Assembly (NCBI GenBank): GCA_024277695.1
Contig: JAJRUR010000255.1
Coordinates: 1-26,961 of the forward strand
DNA length: 26,961 nt
Direction of reading: 5' to 3'
Origin: Bacteroidota bacterium
GTDB taxonomy: Bacteria > Bacteroidota > Bacteroidia > Chitinophagales > Saprospiraceae
Part shown: positions 24,564-26,961 of the stretch, piece by piece
How positions within the stretch are numbered: the first letter of the stretch is position 1
How the letters are laid out: each line of letters opens with the position of its first letter
The notes under the pieces: model-generated
Told to the model about the DNA's origin: nothing
Database searches by the model: none
The model's input: only the letters and a program-made list of their open reading frames with translations
Made by a program: the position numbers and the translations under genes

Positions 24564-25868
24564 TTACCCGCCAAAATCATCAAACATAATGTTCTGATCA
24601 GGTACTCCTAGATTTTCGAGTGTTTTGATTACTGATTGGTTCATCATCGGTGGTCCACAAAAGTAATACTCGATCTCCTCAGGTTCAGGATGATTTTTGA
24701 GATACTGTTCATACACGACGGGCATGATGTAGCCTTTAAATCCATCACCTTGTGCATCCATATTTTCTTTGATCTTCCAGTTATCCTCAGGAAGTGGATT
24801 ATCCAAGGCGACAAAAAATCTAAAATTCGGAAATTCTTTTTCTATTTTTCTAAACTCCTCAATATAAAACAACTCGCGCCTTGTCCGACCACCGTACCAG
24901 AAGCTTACTTTTCTGTCCGTAGTCTTGAGTGTATGAAATAAATGGAATAGATGTGATCGCAAAGGTGCCATACCTGCACCTCCACCGATATATAGCATTT
25001 CATTTTTGGTCTCCTTGATAAAAAACTCTCCGTAGGGACCGGATATCGTCACCTTATCGCCTGGTTTTTGGGCAAAAACATAAGAAGAACAGATACCCGG
25101 ATTGACATCCATCCATCCGTTTTTGGCTCGATCCCAAGGAGGAGTTGCAATACGGATATTAAGTTTTATGATATTACCTTCTGCCGGGTGATTAGCCATA
25201 GAGTATGCTCTGAAGATCGGTTCTTCATTGACCATTTTCAGAGGCCATAGATTATACTTATCCCATTCGGATCTAAACTTATCCGGATCATCATGGTATT
25301 CAGGATGGGCTGTAATGTCAAAATCCTTGTACTCTACAACAGTTTCAGGGACATCGATCTGAATATATCCACCGGACTCAAACTCCAGTGTCTCACCTTC
25401 GGGTAGTTTTACGACAAATTCTTTGATAAAGGAAGCTACGTTATAATTGGATACGACCTCACACTCCCACTTCTTGATGCCAAAGATTTCTTCAGGGATT
25501 CTGATCTCCATATCCTCTCTGACTTTGACCTGACAGGCAAGTCGCTTATGCTCGGCCGCTTCTTTGCGTGTCAAGTGATTGAGCTCTGTAGGAAGCACTT
25601 CGCCTCCGCCGCTATCTACATGACACTCGCACATAGCACAAGTCCCACCTCCACCACAGGCAGAGGGTAGAAATATATTATTGTTGGACAATGCTGTAAG
25701 GAGAGAAGCTCCCGGTTTTGCCGTCAAGGGATGCTCTTCATCTCCATTGATTACAATTTTTACATCCCCCTGTGGCACTAACTTTTTTTGGGCAAAAATA
25801 AGCCCTAGTGACAGCCCCAATATAATGATGCAAAAAACAAGTACGGCGGTGATTACAAATGCTAACAT
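24564..25868 (-). CDS. nqrF: Na+-translocating NADH:quinone reductase subunit F
   Basis: NqrF takes electrons from NADH through FAD and a 2Fe-2S cluster into the sodium-pumping NQR complex. The 434-residue product has one N-terminal membrane helix (about 3-26), a ferredoxin domain with C71, C77, C80 and C112 (ACGGGGTCAMCECH, LACQV), an FAD domain with RAYSMAN (220-226), and an NADH domain with GGGAGMAPLRSH (295-306) and CGPPMM. It ends DDFGG like characterised homologues. All cofactor ligands are in place. It is last of the visible nqr genes, 38 bases after nqrE. Confidence 0.97.
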   Translation of the reverse strand: MLAFVITAVLVFCIIILGLSLGLIFAQKKLVPQGDVKIVINGDEEHPLTAKPGASLLTALSNNNIFLPSACGGGGTCAMCECHVDSGGGEVLPTELNHLTRKEAAEHKRLACQVKVREDMEIRIPEEIFGIKKWECEVVSNYNVASFIKEFVVKLPEGETLEFESGGYIQIDVPETVVEYKDFDITAHPEYHDDPDKFRSEWDKYNLWPLKMVNEEPIFRAYSMANHPAEGNIIKLNIRIATPPWDRAKNGWMDVNPGICSSYVFAQKPGDKVTISGPYGEFFIKETKNEMLYIGGGAGMAPLRSHLFHLFHTLKTTDRKVSFWYGGRTRRELFYIEEFRKIEKEFPNFRFFVALDNPLPEDNWKIKENMDAQGDGFKGYIMPVVYEQYLKNHPEPEEIEYYFCGPPMMNQSVIKTLENLGVPDQNIMFDDFGG

Positions 25869-25906
25869 TATTGAATAATTCAGTTCGATTTTTTTACAAA
25901 ATTGAT

Positions 25907-26536
25907 TTATTTACTTGCGACCAATGCCATTGGGTCTATTCCCATCAGACTCATAAAGGCCATACCCATCAGGCCGGTAATAATAAAAGCTATACCCAAA
26001 CCACGAAGCCCATCAGGTACTTGGCTGTATTTGATCTTTTCGCGGATAGCAGCAATTGCTATGATCGCCAAAAACCATCCAAAACCCCCTCCAAGACCAA
26101 AAGCGATGGATTCCGGCAGTGTGTACTCTCTAGATATCATAAATAGAGAACCTCCCAGTATGGCGCAGTTTACAGTAATTAGCGGTAAAAATATACCCAA
26201 TGAATTGTATAGTGCCGGGGAGGATTTTTCGATGATCATCTCTACGAGTTGAACCATGGACGCTATTACGGCAATAAATAATATAAATCGCAAAAAAGTT
26301 AGGTCCATAGGTATCCCGGTAAGTTTGGAGATAATACCGTTTTCATTGAGTAAATATGTGTCGATGAGCCAGTTGATAGGCATCGTAAAGCCTAATACAA
26401 AAATGACCGCCAACCCCAAGCCAAATGCAGTCTTGATCGATTTGGATACCGCCAGATAAGAGCACATCCCTAAAAAGTAGGCAAGTACCATGTTTTCTAT
26501 AAAAGCTGATTTGATAAATATATCGAGTAAATTCAT
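25907..26536 (-). CDS. nqrE: Na+-translocating NADH:quinone reductase subunit E
   Basis: A 209-residue integral membrane subunit with six helices, homologous to NqrD and RnfA/RnfE. C25 (LGMCSYLAV) and C124 (TVNCAILGG) match the cysteines that, in the studied complex, share an intramembrane iron-sulfur cluster with NqrD. The opening MNLLDIFIKSAFIENMVLAYFLG is typical. It starts 11 bases after the nqrD stop. RnfA is the main alternative, but the NqrF next door settles the assignment. Confidence 0.96.
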   Translation of the reverse strand: MNLLDIFIKSAFIENMVLAYFLGMCSYLAVSKSIKTAFGLGLAVIFVLGFTMPINWLIDTYLLNENGIISKLTGIPMDLTFLRFILFIAVIASMVQLVEMIIEKSSPALYNSLGIFLPLITVNCAILGGSLFMISREYTLPESIAFGLGGGFGWFLAIIAIAAIREKIKYSQVPDGLRGLGIAFIITGLMGMAFMSLMGIDPMALVASK

Positions 26537-26547
26537 AGTCCTAAAGT

Positions 26548-26961
26548 TTAAGAAATGTCTACTAATTTTGGATTTCTAGACCGATGTATCCATATCATAA
26601 TACCAATAATAAAGAGTGCAGCAGCCGGTAAGACCATCAGCCCATTCGGTGTGTACCAGCTCAGCCAAGATATCTGCGTCGTATCCAACAGATAGCTCGG
26701 ACCTGCACCGATAATATTAAAGCCCAAAAGGGCTCCCTTACCAAATAGCTCTCGTACGGCAGCTACTCCAATCAAGATCAAACCATATCCCAGCCCGTTA
26801 CCTATACCATCCATAAAGGATTGCCAAGGCGAATTGGCCATAGCATACGCCTCCAGTCGTCCCATAATGATACAATTGGTGATAATCAACCCAATAAAGA
26901 CAGATAGCTGCTTATAAATGTCATAACTATAAGCTTTCAGGGTCAACTCTACGACGGTTAC
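26548..26961 (-). CDS. nqrD: Na+-translocating NADH:quinone reductase subunit D (partial)
   Basis: The frame is open to the right edge of the window (first visible residues VTVVELTLKAYSYDIYK), so the N-terminal part is missing and about 137 residues remain. The segment IITNCIIMGRLEAYA contains the cysteine expected in the second inverted half of NqrD, and WQSFMDGIGNGLGYG and AAVRELFG are typical. The tail is a membrane helix followed by a short basic end. It is 11 bases ahead of nqrE; nqrA, nqrB and nqrC presumably lie beyond the window. Confidence 0.94.
   Translation of the reverse strand, partial: VTVVELTLKAYSYDIYKQLSVFIGLIITNCIIMGRLEAYAMANSPWQSFMDGIGNGLGYGLILIGVAAVRELFGKGALLGFNIIGAGPSYLLDTTQISWLSWYTPNGLMVLPAAALFIIGIMIWIHRSRNPKLVDIS

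Overview
The window looks like ordinary chromosomal DNA of a member of the Bacteroidota, possibly near the Saprospiria or Chitinophagia, though that finer placement is only an impression. The support is: Na+-pumping NADH:quinone reductase (nqr) genes; a DUF3127 protein; the order TPR protein-secG at the left edge; the order fabH-efp-accB-accC; almost no Shine-Dalgarno sequences before genes; and -7 boxes of the TAnnTTTG type before efp, prs, rplY and an acyl-CoA dehydrogenase gene. No rRNA, tRNA, CRISPR array, phage or secretion island was seen, and no clearly new multi-gene system was found. The unusual material is small.

Layout. Bases 1-466 (+) hold the end of a TPR-type protein overlapping secG. 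Bases 634-5128 (-) are a two-gene operon: an iron-sulfur/NrfD-type membrane fusion protein followed by a 955-residue molybdopterin oxidoreductase without a signal peptide, so probably facing the cytoplasm. Its substrate cannot be read from the sequence. The 818-base gap that follows (5129-5946) has an operator-sized palindrome near the oxidoreductase start. It also has a 531-bp element with 18-bp terminal inverted repeats and a 5-bp target duplication, probably an internally deleted insertion sequence. Next on the minus strand is a secreted thioredoxin-SPOR fusion (5947-6795).

Bases 6960-12373 (+) are a lipid-centred cluster: fabH, efp, accB, accC and an MsbA-like ABC exporter. An acyl-CoA dehydrogenase (12549-13703) and a membrane metalloprotease with CBS domains (13892-14983) follow. 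A DUF3127 gene on the minus strand (15014-15379) is divergent from an OsmC-like gene overlapping aroA (15411-17044). Then come an SPFH/stomatin protein (17160-18116) and a TolC-HlyD-DUF2064 glycosyltransferase run (18413-21790) with no inner-membrane pump gene beside it. prs and rplY (22020-23651) end at a strong terminator.

The right end (23781-26961, -) holds a DUF2007 protein, an unrecognised 96-residue protein, nqrF, nqrE and the 3' part of nqrD, transcribed from nqrD towards the left. Functionally the window mixes respiration (nqr, molybdoenzyme), fatty-acid synthesis and breakdown, envelope export, and housekeeping synthesis of PRPP and aromatic precursors.
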